NCBI GenBank assembly: GCA_034096865.1
Contig: JAWQFJ010017573.1
Span: forward strand, 135,001-199,000
DNA length: 64,000 nucleotides
Origin: Theodoxus fluviatilis
Lineage: Eukaryota > Mollusca > Gastropoda > Cycloneritida > Neritidae
Direction: 5' to 3'
Shown here: positions 1 through 40,302 of the stretch, piece by piece
Position numbering within the stretch: position 1 is the stretch's first letter
Layout: each line of letters opens with the position of its first letter
Program-made: the position numbers and the translations under genes
Notes under the pieces: generated by a model
What the model was told of the DNA's origin: nothing
What the model saw: only the letters and a program-made list of their open reading frames with translations
The model's database searches: none

Positions 1-624
1 AGTATCAGCCATGTGATGTCAACTATTCAGAAGTAGTAAAAGCAGACTTACACATTCGGCAACAAAAATTAGACCCACCTTCATCGACAGATGCAAAAGC
101 CACGTTCACGTCCTGTCCTCGTATATCTACAGCTTTCACAGGCTGTTGCCAATTCAATTTACTTCCGGTCAATCTCGCAGACCGCTAGTAGGAATAGAAT
201 GCATGGTTTTATCCATGCCGTAATCATGATGCATACCCTCAATGTGAGTATACAACGATCGAAATAACGTACTTCACTGGTCTTCTTCAATAAAGATGCA
301 TAACGGGAAGTAACTCCTCATCACTTCGATGAAATAAAACATTTTATATTGAAACAATAAAACTACGGGTCAATCAGCTTTCATTTCGATCACGTAGTAG
401 AGCAATGTAAAATTCAATTACCATGACGTCTTAAACTAATCAAACAAAGAGAAAGACAACAAGGTTTTTTCTCACATGCATTGAGCTCTAATAACTCATC
501 AAGTCTCCATTCCTGAGACCCTTCCATCTGAGCAACCAATAAAAGAGACTCTGTAAAGAAGACGCATCCAGACGGAAGTATCGTACATTCTCGCTGTATA
601 CATCCCGTGATCAATATCGTCAAA
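1..624. promoter_or_regulatory. Upstream region of GGA, presumed TATA-less promoter
   Basis: This stretch precedes the GGA start codon at 625. I see no TATA box close to the start. GGAAGT-type ETS-like cores occur near 172 (as ACTTCCGG on +), 306 and 573, which is common in housekeeping promoters. The transcription start and any 5' UTR exon cannot be fixed from sequence alone. A divergent gene on the - strand is possible (see the entry at 52-200). The motif observation is direct; promoter function is inference. Confidence 0.35.
52..200 (-). other. Possible first exon of a divergent, unidentified gene
   Basis: On the - strand an open frame runs through about 50 codons and ends at a good splice donor (GTAAGT, - strand reading from 51). 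The frame contains QPVKAVDIRGQDV and ends near CCRM. There is a stop about 10 codons upstream of the frame and no in-frame ATG, so if real it begins in an unseen way or is a non-initial exon. I do not recognise the protein. It may be chance. Confidence 0.18.
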
Positions 625-28039
<27,415 letters not shown>

Positions 28040-28757
28040 TGAGACCACAGACACACATGTATGTAGTGTGTGTGACTGCAGTGACGACGACTGAAACAGT
28101 CTTCATGGAGAAACTCTCAAAGTCTTTCAGCATTTCCAGAGGGTGTTGAAGAACTGTTGCCAACCAGGCAGTGTGTAGTTGTGGCCGAGTCATGCATGTG
28201 AAAACCAGAAGCAGGTGTGAGAGGAGTTCAAGTAATCAATTCAAGTGGGGGTCAGAATATCACGTGATGCAATAGACATCAGTCACAAATGCAGCAGGGT
28301 GGATGATGTGCATGTGTAATTAGCCATGTCCCTGATATGGACTTCCGAGAATGTACAAATCTGTGCTACGGGATGCTGTGGAGAGGGAATGATGTGAGAA
28401 TGTTTTGGCATCAGCTTGCAAAAGCTAGGTGTGGGCTGGACATTATTGCTGTATACTACCACACTACATAGTTTTATCGCGAATGAAAGAACATAGCAAA
28501 GAGATTGTGAACATGAACCCTGTGCAATGTATTGTTAAGTTATGTAACTGTTACCCTTTTTTTATATGAATGATTTTATATGCCCTCTATTCATGTGTGC
28601 TTGTTTTCTGCAGGCTATTTTTATTTGTGAACTGTTAATTGTATAGGCATTGTGATGATCAGACATTTAAGTTGTAGCCTGATTTTGTGTCCCACCTGGA
28701 GTGGACATTGCATCAATACATGAAGGTATGCTGATTGTAGTTAACCAAGTACTTTTT
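28040..28757 (+). other. GGA 3' UTR and downstream
   Basis: Non-coding sequence after the GGA stop. No canonical AATAAA occurs before the repeat that begins near 28758; the first clear one downstream is near 30003, and another near 31165. The 3' end of the transcript therefore cannot be placed. Confidence 0.4.
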
Positions 28758-29590
28758 TGACTCACATGCGAAGCAAAAGTGAGTCTATGTACTCACCCGT
28801 TTCGGGCGTCCGGGCGTCCGAAAACTTTAACGTTGGATTTTTCTCAGAGACTATTAAGTCTATCAATACCAAATGTGGCATGATGGTGTATGATGACAAG
28901 GCCTCAAAAAACATATATAGTGACTTGACCTTGCTTCAAGGTCAAGGTCGCAGGGGCCATAAATGTTGTCTAAAAAACAGCCAATTTTCACATTTTGTCA
29001 ATTTTCTCTGAATGTTTTTAGATTGGATACCTGACCTATATATGGTATATAGGGAAAAGTAATCCCTATCTTTTGATACCAGTTTGGTTGACCTTGCTTC
29101 AAGGTCAAGGACACAGGAGCTCTTCAAAGTTGGATTGTATACATATTTTGAAGCGACCTTGCCCCTGAACTATGGAAGATAACTGTTCCAAACTTCATAA
29201 CATTGTAGTACACGTTATACTTTCATCATGAGACACATTTGGTCACACATCATCAAGGTCAAGGTCACTTTGACCCTTATGAAATGTGACCAAAATGGGG
29301 TAGTGAACCACTAAAAGTGACTATATCTCATGGTAGAAAGTGCCAATAAGCACCATTGTGCTTCCTATGTCTTGAATTAACAGCTTTGTGTTGCATGACC
29401 TTGGATGACCTTGACCTTGGGTCAAGGTCACATGTATTTTGGTAGGAAAAATGTGTAAAGCAGTTCTTAGTGTATGATGTCATTGCTAGGTTTAGTTGTT
29501 TGACCTTGACCTTGAGGGGCACCTGAAGGTCAAGGTCATGTAAAGGTCAAGGTCAATCATGTGAGTCGTATGGGCTTTGCTCTTGTTTTT
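28758..29590 (+). repeat. Approximately 850-bp interspersed repeat, copy 1, rich in TCAAGGTCA
   Basis: Starts TGACTCACATGCGAAGCAAA with a nearby AAGTGAGTC, and ends CATGTGAGTCGTATGGGCTT. GACTCACATG at the start and CATGTGAGTC at the end are inverted. By eye it carries about ten exact TCAAGGTCA or TGACCTTGA words, some overlapping as GGTCAAGGTCA. A second copy about 95 percent similar and in the same orientation lies at 31321-32185. No coding capacity; class unknown, possibly a non-autonomous DNA element. Confidence 0.85.
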
Positions 29591-30670
29591 GTTTTAAAAA
29601 AGTTTTCCCCATCCTCAAGAAAATAATAGTTCTGTCCATTGTTAACTTTTTTCTTTTTCCTTCTTTTTTTCTCTCTTTTTTTTTGCATGTAGAATTGCCA
29701 ATAGCAGAAAAACAATCTCATTGGGATTTTTGAACTAGTATTTAGTGGAAGTATTGGTAGTTCTGTTGTTTTTATGACAATCCTGGATCTTCCTAACACA
29801 CAGTTTGGCCCCCCTTCTTTCCCTTCCCATGTATCTGCCTTGCTGGCTGTGTTGTTTCTCTAGTAGCTTTTGTTGCTTCGACACTTCTCTGTGGGGTGTC
29901 CTTGCCTTCAGAGCCAACATTTGTACTCTCTGCTGTATACATATGCAGAACCCAGTCTCTGTTGTCTCTGTTCAGTATTTTCTGAACAATTCCATTCCAG
30001 TGAATAAATAGCATGGTGTAGTTTGGATGTAAAAAATGCCAGGATTTCCACTCATTGCAGTCTCAACTGGCTATTTGAGGTCTACCATTCATTCATTCGG
30101 TGCATAAATCATGAATGTGATGTGTGATTGGTTGTTGTGAATAACTTTGGTATTTGAAGTAGTCACTGAGGTCATATTAGGTTTTTCTTCAGTTCTCCCA
30201 CTCATTGCCTTCAAAGAGCTGCTTACCACTGTTCAAGCATATTCTATGCATGGCCGCCAAAGACTAAATGGAGGAAGAGAGAGAGACTGACAATTTGTGG
30301 CAGGGAACCCATGCACTGCTATTTTCTTATCAAATTATTTGTTTTGTGTGATAATGCATTATGTTTCTTAGAGGATCAATGCAGCTTATGCTGTGGTTGT
30401 TACATTTGCAATATGATTTTCTCTGGGTGTACTCTCTGAACTGTCTGTAGCTGCTACCAATGCTATCTTGACTACTGGAGATGAAGTTCAGTGTCAGTGC
30501 ATCACAGAAGGAAATGCAGATGATAAAGCAGTGAAAGGTTCAGGAAACTGCCACAAAGAGGATATAAAGATGACATTGTCCCAGCTTAGAAGTGTAACCT
30601 CTGCAGAGTATGGAGGGAGAACATTTCAAGGGCCTCGGGCAGGGACTGGGATATTTTTTTTAATGGAAAA

Positions 30671-30760
<90 letters not shown>

Positions 30761-31320
30761 TGTGTGTGTGTGTGCATGCTTGCATATGTGATGGGTTGGT
30801 TGGTTGGTTGGTTGGTTGGTTGGTTGGTTGGTTGGTTAGTTTTCTTAAAAACTGTTAAAAGAGAATAGACGAAGACTGCATTGTTGGTCAGTGAAATGGA
30901 AGTTTCTAAAAGAAATGAAAGCCTGTGATGTGTTTGAGTGATTATATTGCCATTGTTGAACAACAGATTAGTGCAGGAGTCCTGAGAGGATAGAGCAGTC
31001 TGAATGCCAGCCAGTCTCTTGATATATTGTGTTTTCTGAGCAAGCCTCTATATATAAACTTAAATTCTACAAGCGTAATTCTTTAGATTTTTTCACTTGA
31101 CAGTTATTCCTTGCCTTATGCCGAATTATTGAATAGTAGTGCATACATTTGCTAGCTGGAATGAATAAACATCCTTGTAAGATCTATGATAAGTCTTGTT
31201 CTTAATCTTCAAGATAGTAATTACTGGTATATTGCAATCTGTTGAAAGGAATGCCAGTTTTTGGTCATCTTTACCAATCAGACAACTAGGCAGCCAATAC
31301 CAATTTTTGGCCTTCCTTTT
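29591..31320. other. Intergenic stretch between the two interspersed repeats
   Basis: Contains (GA)n and (TTGG)n microsatellites. An open frame at 30468-30674 of 68 codons has no recognisable domain and no convincing splice context. Two AATAAA words occur near 30003 and 31165. Confidence 0.45.
30672..30838. repeat. (GA)n, (GT)n and (TTGG)n microsatellites
   Basis: 87 bp of GA, a short GT run, then about eleven TTGG units. No retroelement end borders it. Confidence 0.95.
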
Positions 31321-32185
31321 TGACTCACATGCAAAGCAAAAGTGAGTCTATGTACTCACCCGTGTCGTCCGTCCGGGCGTCCGGGCGTCCGTGAAAAACT
31401 TTAACGTTGGATTTTTCTCGGAGACTATTAAGTCTATCAACACCCAATTTGGCATGATGGTGTATGATGACAAGGCCTCAAAAAACATACATGGTGACTT
31501 GACCTTGCTTCAAGGTCAAGGTCGCAGGGGCCATAAATGTTGTCTAAAAAACAGCCATTTTTCACATTTTCCCAATTTTCTCTGAAGTTTTTGAGATTGG
31601 ATACCTGACCTACATATGGTGTATAGGGCAAAGTAATCCCTATCTTTTGATACCAGTTTGGTTGACCTTGCTTCAAGGTCAAGGTCACAGGAGCTCTTTA
31701 AAGTTGGATTGTATACATATTTTGAAGTGACCTTGACCCTGAACTATGAAAGATAACTCTTCCAAACTTCATAACACTGTAGTACACATGTTATACTTTC
31801 ATCATGAGACACATTTGGTCACATATCATCAAGGTCAAGGTCACTTTGACCCTTATGAAATGTGACCAAAATGGGGTAGTGAACCACTAAAAGTGACCAT
31901 ATCTCATGGTAGAAAGTGCCAATAAGCACCATTGTGCTTCCTATGTCTTGAATTAACAGCTTTGTGCTGCATGACCTTGGATGACCTTGACCTTGGGTCA
32001 AGGTCACATGCATTTTGGTAGGAAAAATGTGTAAAGCAGTTCTTAGTGTATGATGTCATTGCTAGGTTTAGTTGTTTGACCTTGACCTTGAAGGACACCT
32101 TAAGATCAAGGTCATGTAAAGGTCAAGGTCGTGTAAAGGTCAAGGTCAAGCATGTGAGTCGTATGGGCTTTGCCCTTCTTGTTTT
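31321..32185 (+). repeat. Approximately 850-bp interspersed repeat, copy 2
   Basis: Same orientation and ends as copy 1 at 28758. It has a duplicated AAAGGTCAAGGTC unit near its 3' end, making it about 30 bp longer. Confidence 0.85.
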
Positions 32186-33703
32186 TTCTTGACTGGGTAG
32201 AAGTTAAACCTGTACATGATGATGGCTATTCATACACACCAGAAGCTACATTTGATCCCCAAGATGGCTGTCAAAATGAGCTAATGCAAATGCAGCTTGG
32301 GGTGAGGTTCTTTGAGGCTCAAGTAAATTCAGGCTACAGGACATTATATTGGGTAGAGGGCCTGGTTGTTTATGATTCTGAGATCTTTCTAGAAAACTGA
32401 TCTGTCTGATGATTTAAGTCAATCTGCAGCTTGTGATATAATTTAAAGGGCATGTTAATAAGAGTGATACATTTATTTATTTTTTTCTCTCTGTTTTTGT
32501 TTTTTAATTTTGATATCCAAGGATGCACAATCCTTTGGTGTATAACTGCATGGAATCATCTGATTTAAATAAAATAGTCCCCACCATTTGAAAGAGCATG
32601 CATGACATTTGCTTTTAGAACTGCTACATAACTCAAAATTAGTCGAGAGTAGGATGCAAATCATCATGTGATACATGGTCACAAATGTAGTACTGACATA
32701 TCTACAGCTTTTGTTTGGCACAGAAATCTAAAACTTTTCCAATGAACCATACAGTGACACCAGTTTTGGTCATCTTGACAGCTACATGAAACAGCTGAGC
32801 TGTAGGGTTTGCATCTGCAGGTTCTTCACTGTATCTGTGAGTCTTGGTATACATCAATTCCCAGCCAGGCTGCCTCTACCCTCTGTGTAGCAAGTAGCTG
32901 AAAACTAAGATCTGACAGAAAAGTTTCAGTGTTGGCATTTTCTTGCCATCTGTTTGGCACTGGAATCTGAATGTCAAGGATGGTATTGCAGTGACCTCTG
33001 CATACTGTCGCCAGTTCCTTAAGGAGAGCTGAAACCCTGCAGAAGCTGGAGCAAGTTTGATACTTAAAGGCAGGGTACTCTCTCTGTAAGAGTTTGATGG
33101 CCATCAACTATCAACAACTCAAAACAAGACCACAAGAAAGTATTAGGTTATTTCTGGTGCTTGACAAGCTGTGGGCTAGGTAATTTTTTTACTGAAATGT
33201 TTGCCTTGCTTTTTAAAGTGACCTTTTGATGTTTTCTGCTTGCCATGATTTTGGATGTTTTGGTTGCTTGGCTGGACAGTTGCACAACCTAGAGAAAAGC
33301 TTCGTCATGTGGCTTATGAGTCTTGGATTTTCCTGTGAAGTTGTATGTGATGGACTGTGCACAAGAATCCTGCATTTAATTATCTTGACCACCATATAAA
33401 CAGAATGGCTGCACAATGTCACCAAAAGCTGGGGGTGATTTTGCTGATATAACTATGTGGTCCTCGGGACATCTCTGATATAACTGTGTATTTGTCATGA
33501 GCTTTTCCTTATGCTGAGGTAATAGATGTCTCTAGTGAAATAGTTTATTTTGCCTTCTTCTTTTTTTATCATGTGGAAGAATGATTCATTAAAACATGGA
33601 TTATTGTCAGGTTTGAAATATTCCCTGAATACTTGGATGATAATCAAAAGAACAAGATGGAAATAGATGTATTTGCATGTGTGGACAAAATAGAGAGGTG
33701 GGG

Positions 33704-33780
<77 letters not shown>

Positions 33781-35929
33781 ACTTGTGTACATATATGTTT
33801 GTTTGAGATAGTGCTTTATAACTTTTATGTCCTTTTGCAAACAGCAAAAGACAAAGAATTCCTATAATTTCAAAAGATGTAAGAAATTCCATGCGTTCGC
33901 ATGTGAAGAACTTCAGTGTAAATGATGCTTATAAACTCTTTAATCACTCTGACCTTAACAGATGGTGATATTCATTCATCCTCATTAATTTTACTGCCTA
34001 AAAGTATACACATGTTTGGGTGGTTACAAGTAGCTGTGATACCTGCTGCAGCTAATAAGCGCCTCTAGGCAGTAGCTAAATATATTTCAGAGTGGAAGGT
34101 ATTTTGATTTGTTCTCCATCTATTCGGCTCATACTTGCATATTTCTTTTGAGTGGGGGAAAGTGTGTGGTTTTTAAAACACACTAACCTTTTCTGAAGCT
34201 TTGACAAGAGAAAAGCCAGCATGCACTTCAATGTGAAAGAGTTCAGTTCCTTTTAAAATAAGTCACTGCTCACTTATGTCCTTGATATGGATGTCATCTC
34301 TTAGATGGCGTTACTTACATGTTTTGTCGAGGCAGTCAGATATTCAGACTCTCACCTTCAGGGAAAGCATTGCCAACATGTAGAACACCCTAGTTGTAAA
34401 CAGTTTCCTTTCAGATACTTTTTCCAGTCTGAAGTTCAATTGCAACTTTAGTGGAGAAGTGAACTTTTGAAGAAAGCATTGATAAAGGTGATATGAGATA
34501 ATTTAATTTAGATTCACATTTGGTTGACTTTCATATCTTACTCTTTAAGTAGTAGGTATACATATACTTGCAAAGGATTTGCATTTTCTGTGAGTGAAGC
34601 CTGAAGGGTCTTCCTATTCCAACAAAGGGCAATTGAAACATATGTAGGCTTGTGGTGTCATCATCCCTACAAACAGCATTCATCTTAAAAGAATTCATTG
34701 TCAATAGTTCATTCAAAATGGAATGAATGTTGCTCTGTGCTTTACATTTTTATGAAATTTTCTTTTTTCTGCAGCCAGCGTCCTTTTTGATATAACTAAT
34801 GACCTTTGCTTATCAAACATTTGTCATCATGCAAAGTATATGTGCCCCTGCTGCAGAATCTCATTGGACTTACCTCAAGCTTATGTTGGCACACTTATAC
34901 ATGGCCTATTACTCCTAACTGGAGCATTTAATGTTTCTGTTATTGAATGAGCCAGAGAGAGAGAGAGAGATGTATTCCTTCAATGTATCTGTTCTTTTAT
35001 TTACAGAGGGACAGACAGTAGAACTGATTTGTCTGATGATGTGCTTCATGCATGTCACTTTTGTTATGGCCTAAGGTATCTGGAAATGTTTTTGATATTG
35101 CAGGTGTTTGTTTTATCTTCAGTTTCATACCAGAAAGACTGCGCTTTCTTCAAGATTTAAAAAGTTTGGGTTCCACAATATGAATGCATTAACCAGAAGA
35201 AGGTAAAGAGAGTCGGCAGTCATGCACATCTTAGTAGCAGACTTTCCCTCTATAAAGGGATTGTGGAATTGATCCTTAGTTATCCTTTTTAATTTTGTGT
35301 AACCACCCCCCCCCCCCCCCTTCCCCCCACCACCACCACCACCCACCCCCCTTCCCGCATAAGCATTGTCTGTTAACGTCGAAACTTTTCTATGTATTGT
35401 GCAAATGAGTTGTACATAATGACTATGCCAGAAATAAATATTGGAACAAATGAATCTGCATTGTTTCCTTTGTGAACACCAGTTGTTTATTTCCGCCTCA
35501 AAGAAAATTGTACTGTTGGAGTTATTTCTGATTGGTTTTCAGTCAAAACTTGTCTATGGAAGCCACTTTTGGATGAGTATGCAGAAAAGAAAGCTTGCTT
35601 CTGAATCTGATTTATCAGCACAGTAAACGGGAACCCATTGCAACAGAATGACTTTGTGTGATGCAGCCAAATCTACGCTTTTCACGTGCACAATGAAAGA
35701 TGCCTCAACGGTCGGGCTTGCCATGACTGAAGAGTCTGTCCTTACTCCACCATCATATAAACAAGGCCCAAATGATGGCTCCTTTGAGCTTAATGCCTTG
35801 TGTTGTCATTTTACATCTTTTTCTTGCAACAAGTCTCTGAACTACTGTGTTATATTGATAGAATTTCTCATCGAAAGTAAGAGGGACTCTCCGAAAGTAA
35901 TGTCTCCTATTTATATGCAAGTAAACTAC
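32186..35929. other. Intergenic, no recognised gene
   Basis: Non-coding sequence with (GA)n at 33708-33779 and a C run with CCACC units at 35307-35351. An open frame at 32170-32400 (76 codons, begins in the preceding repeat) resembles no known domain. Nothing else supportable. Confidence 0.45.
33708..33779. repeat. (GA)n microsatellite
   Basis: Pure GA run of about 72 bp, no adjacent retroelement end seen. Confidence 0.95.
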
Positions 35930-37303
35930 AACACCGTGGACGCAGTCCCTCATCATCACCCTCCCAAAGAAAGGCAACTTACAGCTATGCCAGAACTACA
36001 GAACTATCAGCCTCATCAGCCACCCGAGCAAAGTCATGCTGAAGATCTTACTGAACAGATTGAAGCCACAAGCAGAGAAGATCATCGCTGAAGAACAGGC
36101 AGGCTTCAGACAAGGGCGCAGTACAACGGAGCAGAATTTCAACCTCAGGATACTGTGCGAGAGGTACAGATCCACAACACCAACAGGACCTCTACCACGT
36201 CTTCGTGGACTTTAAGAAGGCTTTCGGCAGGGTATGGCATGCAGCACTGTGGGCTACCATGAGGCTGTACAACATCAACGCCAACCTGATCAGAGTCATA
36301 GAACACCGTATGACAATGCCACAAGTGCCGTATACTTCAACAGCAGCATTGGGGACTGGTTCAGAACCACAGTCGGAGTGAGACAAGGCTGTTTGCTCTC
36401 TCCCACCCTCTTCAACATCTTCCTGGAAAGAATAATGACTGACGCCCTAAAAGACCACGAGGGGACAGTCAGCATTGGCGGCAGAACAATCACAAACTTA
36501 CGTTTTGCTGACGACATAGATGGCCTGGCCGGAAGTGAAAAGGAGCTGGAGAACTTAGTGGAGCGCTTAGACACAACCTCCACAAATTTTGGCATGCAGA
36601 TCAGTGCAGAGAAGACCAAACTGATGACCAACAACACCAACGGCATCAGCACTGACATCAAGGTCTGTGGTGAGAAACTGGAAACCGTCAACAGCTTCAA
36701 ATACCTGGGAGCAATTGTCACAGATGCAGGATCCAAACCTGAAATACTCGCCAGAATAGCTCAGACCACAACGGCACTCACAAAACTCAGGACCATCTGG
36801 AAGGACAGGAACATAGCCCTCAGCTCAAAGATCAGACTGATGCGCGCCCTGGTCATGTCCATATTTGTATATGCCTGTGAGTCATGGACACTAACAGCTG
36901 ACTTGGAGAGAAGGATACAGGCCATGGAAATGAGATGTTTTCGACGACTCCTCGGCATCTTCTACAAGGACCGCATCACAAACGAGGAAGTCCGAAACAA
37001 AATTAGGCAAGCCATGAAGAACTACTGACCACTGTGAAAAGACGCAAACTAAAGTGGTATGGGCACGTCTCACGATCGTCAGGGCTTGCCAAGACTGCTA
37101 CAAGGCACAGTAAAAGGAGGGAGGAGGAGAGGCAGACAAAGGAAAAGATGGGAGGACAACGTCTCAGAATGAACAGGGATGAGGCTCAGCGAAGCCTTGA
37201 GACAGTCCGAGAGGCGAGAGGAATGGAGAGAACTGGTTGCCAGATCATCTGTGGTGCCCCAACGGTCGTCCTGACTACGGGACAAGTAAAGTGAAGTGAA
37301 GAA
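35930..37303 (+). mobile_element. RTE-clade LINE, 5'-truncated and frameshifted
   Basis: Reverse transcriptase remnant. Upstream frame: LPKKGNLQLCQNYRTISLIS and IIAEEQAGFRQGRSTTEQ. Then VFVDFKKAFGRVWHAALW; after a frameshift near 36300 the longest frame (36234-37028) has VGVRQGCLLSPTLFNIFLE, the catalytic LRFADDIDGLAG, ISAEKTKLMTNN, FKYLGAIVTDAGSKPEI and VYACESWTLTADLERRIQAM. A last piece reads KRRKLKWYGHVSRSSGLAKT. The element ends in a short GTGAAGTGAAG tail. The endonuclease is missing and at least three frameshifts are present, so it is dead. Confidence 0.88.
36234..37028 (+). pseudogene. RTE reverse transcriptase fragment
   Basis: Longest intact frame of the RTE remnant, 264 codons, covering the RT palm with FADD and the thumb. 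The ATG is internal to the original protein and not a real start. Confidence 0.85.
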
Positions 37304-39269
37304 ACTACAACAGATTCAGAGAACAGTTGGATAGAGCAAGCTTTCCGCTAGAAAAAGTTGTTTTCCCCACATTTTCCTGACAACGACGCCGTCATCGCCG
37401 CTGTGAAAGTTTGTCGCTTCCGCTGGTACAGATTTTTACGAGCGCAGCATGCAGGCTCCTGTTCATTGCTGGCCAAAATGTGTAGCCAATGGTAGTGACT
37501 GAGTGAAATAAAAGTGTTTTGTAGCTGAAAACTTGCTCTATCCAACGGTGTTATTGTGCTCCCTGCATCTGTTATAGCTTCCGTGGAAATAATTAGGAAA
37601 GTCCATCGTAGCAAATTGGAGAAAGCGGGGCATTTGGCACCACCTTTTTTGTATTTTCGAAAATATATTATGTTCTTTGAAAAAATACATTGAGTGAAAC
37701 AGAGTAAACAAATTGAGGACATTATTAATATCCAACAAAACATATTGACTTCTTTTTTTGTAACCATGAAACTAAGTAGGGTAGCCTGGAGCAAAACGCC
37801 CAGACAGGGTCAAACGCCCGCCACTGATATTTAGGAGATCATGATGTAGAGATTTATGTTGTATTTTGCCAACATCCATCTTTGAAAAGAAGCTTCTGAC
37901 CCGACAGAGGTGAATGCAGACTAAATGCATGGTACGTTTTCTATGATTAGGCTAATTTTAAACGAATTTTATTTCTCATGGTGAACTTCCGTGCCTTTGG
38001 GACATTAAACCCCAGGATGTCGGAGCATTAGGCCCCAAACTAAAAGACTTATTTTGGTAAGTTTTTATCTAATCTAAAACATTAAACTTATAAATGTAAT
38101 TAATTACAAATGAGGGGGGGGGGGGGGGGGGGGAGGGGCGATCATAATTCTAAGTTTAATGCAAAGTTTTCTGCCATGTAGGGCCTACATAGTGACAGCG
38201 TGGATATTATAATTTATATGTAATGTTTTTCCGTGACAGTGAGAAATTCTAATACAGCATCGCCTTCACCATTGCAAGTGACGTAATACAAATAGAATGT
38301 TGTATATTGTGCTACATGAAACCCATTTCGTCATGACAATTACGACACTTTGCATGGTTCTCCACTGAAACGGGAATTTGTCTTTGATACTAATAACACC
38401 GCTAAATGTTGACAATTCGTTCTCTGAATCGACACATGATTGCAAAGTATCTTCTTCTCAAGCGGACACTATGCTATTCTGATGCGAGACTACACGATGA
38501 CGTAGACAATGGTCTCTGCTGCCAGTCGATGGCGACTACGACGCCTGTCAATTGTTGTTTGGAGCTGTCTCATGCGATGACATCCGCCTGTGTGCAAGCT
38601 ACGACCACCTGTATTGAAGACGTCAACTCTGCTTGGATTGAGATTTTTTCACGTGAAAAACTGCATTGCGCAAACTTTGCCTGTGGGTTACGAGCCAGAT
38701 GGGCAAATTTCCCTTTTGACGGGCACGTTGCAGGCTTCTTCCCATCCAGAAGGACACTTCAGTCAAGGTATGGCGGTTTCCTATGAGCACTCAGGGAGAA
38801 GAGCACTGTCATTGTTGTCTTTCAGCGGGCAGGGGCCGCGACGCTACAGGCCGGCGGGGCGCGCTGCTTAGCTTACTTAGTTGGCAAATAATAATAGACC
38901 TGTCAACATTTGTTTCATTTTTTTATATTTGTGCCTTCATAATTGCTTTCATCATGTTGACACCGGCCTATTCCTCGCAAGATCTTGCAAGGTTCCTTAC
39001 GTAAGCAACGCGCCCCGGCCAGCACTCGACCTGCAGTCGCTAATTGTGAGCAGTGCATGGGCGCTGCGTTCGAAGCTGATCTGCGCGCATCCTTGCGTCA
39101 CATTCCTACGCAAAGTGCTTTTAACTCAAATCGCTTCTCCTCACCAAAGAATAAAACGAGGTGAAAACTTGAGAAAGATATAGGCAGGCCAGAGACCTTA
39201 CAGAAATCTTAAGGCAGGTTTCCTAATTATAACTTTTTATCAGCATAATTGTTGGCAACGTTCATAGCA
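37304..39269. other. Intergenic, with G run and a possible exon-like frame
   Basis: G homopolymer at 38114-38136. The part 38400-39180 is richer in CpG than its surroundings. An ATG-initiated frame at 38406-38786 (126 codons) has no recognised domain. I cannot support a gene. Confidence 0.4.
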
Positions 39270-39278
39270 AAAACATAA
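39270..39278. repeat. 9-bp target duplication, left
   Basis: AAAACATAA, repeated in direct orientation at 41519-41527 on the other side of the foldback element. Confidence 0.75.
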
Positions 39279-39474
39279 CGGTACTGTTTTTTACCGCAAA
39301 GCCCCGCAAAGCCCCACAAGGCCCCGCAAGGCCCCGCAAGGCCCCGCAAGGCCCCGCAAAGCCCCGCAAGGCCCCGCAAAGCCCCGCAAGGCCCCGCAAA
39401 GCCCCGCAAGGCCCCGCAAAGCCCCTTTGTTTTTGTTCTCCTAGTCTCTTAGAGAGACTGTGAACAAGTTGGTT

Positions 39475-39524
39475 TGGGGGTGGGGGGGGGGGGGGGGTGG
39501 GGGGGAGGGTGGGGGGGGGGGGAG
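39475..39524. repeat. G-rich homopolymer tract
   Basis: Runs of G of up to about 13, interrupted by single T or A, inside the foldback element. Potential G-quadruplex former. Confidence 0.85.
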
Positions 39525-39774
39525 ATGGTGTATGTATATATGAATGTGTGTGTATGTCATGTTTCTCGATTGAAATGTGTGGCTGCTGTTTACTGCTATA
39601 TTAGAACACTGACGAACATTGGCAATTTACCCACAATTACTTCCAGAGACTCTCTGTGCACGTCAAAGTCAAAGTGATTTTATTGTCATATAAGCTTCAC
39701 AAGCCCTTTTAACAAGGGGGGAGTACAAAACATGAATTAAGTAGCACGTTTCCAATAAACACACACATACACAA

Positions 39775-39792
39775 ATGCTCGCGCGCACACAC

Positions 39793-39842
<50 letters not shown>
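39775..39842. repeat. (AC)n microsatellite
   Basis: AC run with CGCG and ATAT alternations at the ends, inside the foldback element. Confidence 0.93.
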
Positions 39843-39845
<3 letters not shown>

Positions 39846-40175
39846 CACACCCGTATGATGATCATAAACTTCGACATCAATGTATGAAAGACATGACTGA
39901 CATCAATCTTGATTATAGTAATCATAAACCATGGTTACTGAAAGTCATTGAGGATGGCTTGTCACGAACCTATATATAAACATGCAAATGGGTCTTTGGC
40001 CGTCTATTTTAAAATGCTCTGAAATGCCACATTTAAAATTGTAACCTCTTCAATGAAGCATTGACGTCGAAGTCCCCGTCCTTGAATGCGCATCCTCATT
40101 CCACTGGGCGAAGAGGTCAGGGGGCAATGGAACGCATCGCCTAGAAGAGAAATCATAGTACCATTTAAAACTGTG

Positions 40176-40302
<127 letters not shown>

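Noticed and set aside
30468..30674. 68-codon frame downstream of GGA
   Set aside because: Composition is plausible for coding but there is no known domain, no matching neighbour exon and no convincing splice pair.
32170..32400. 76-codon frame
   Set aside because: Begins inside the interspersed repeat and resembles nothing known; likely chance.
38406..38786. 126-codon ATG frame in a CpG-containing region
   Set aside because: No recognisable domain, and no supporting exon found on either side; recorded only as part of the intergenic entry.
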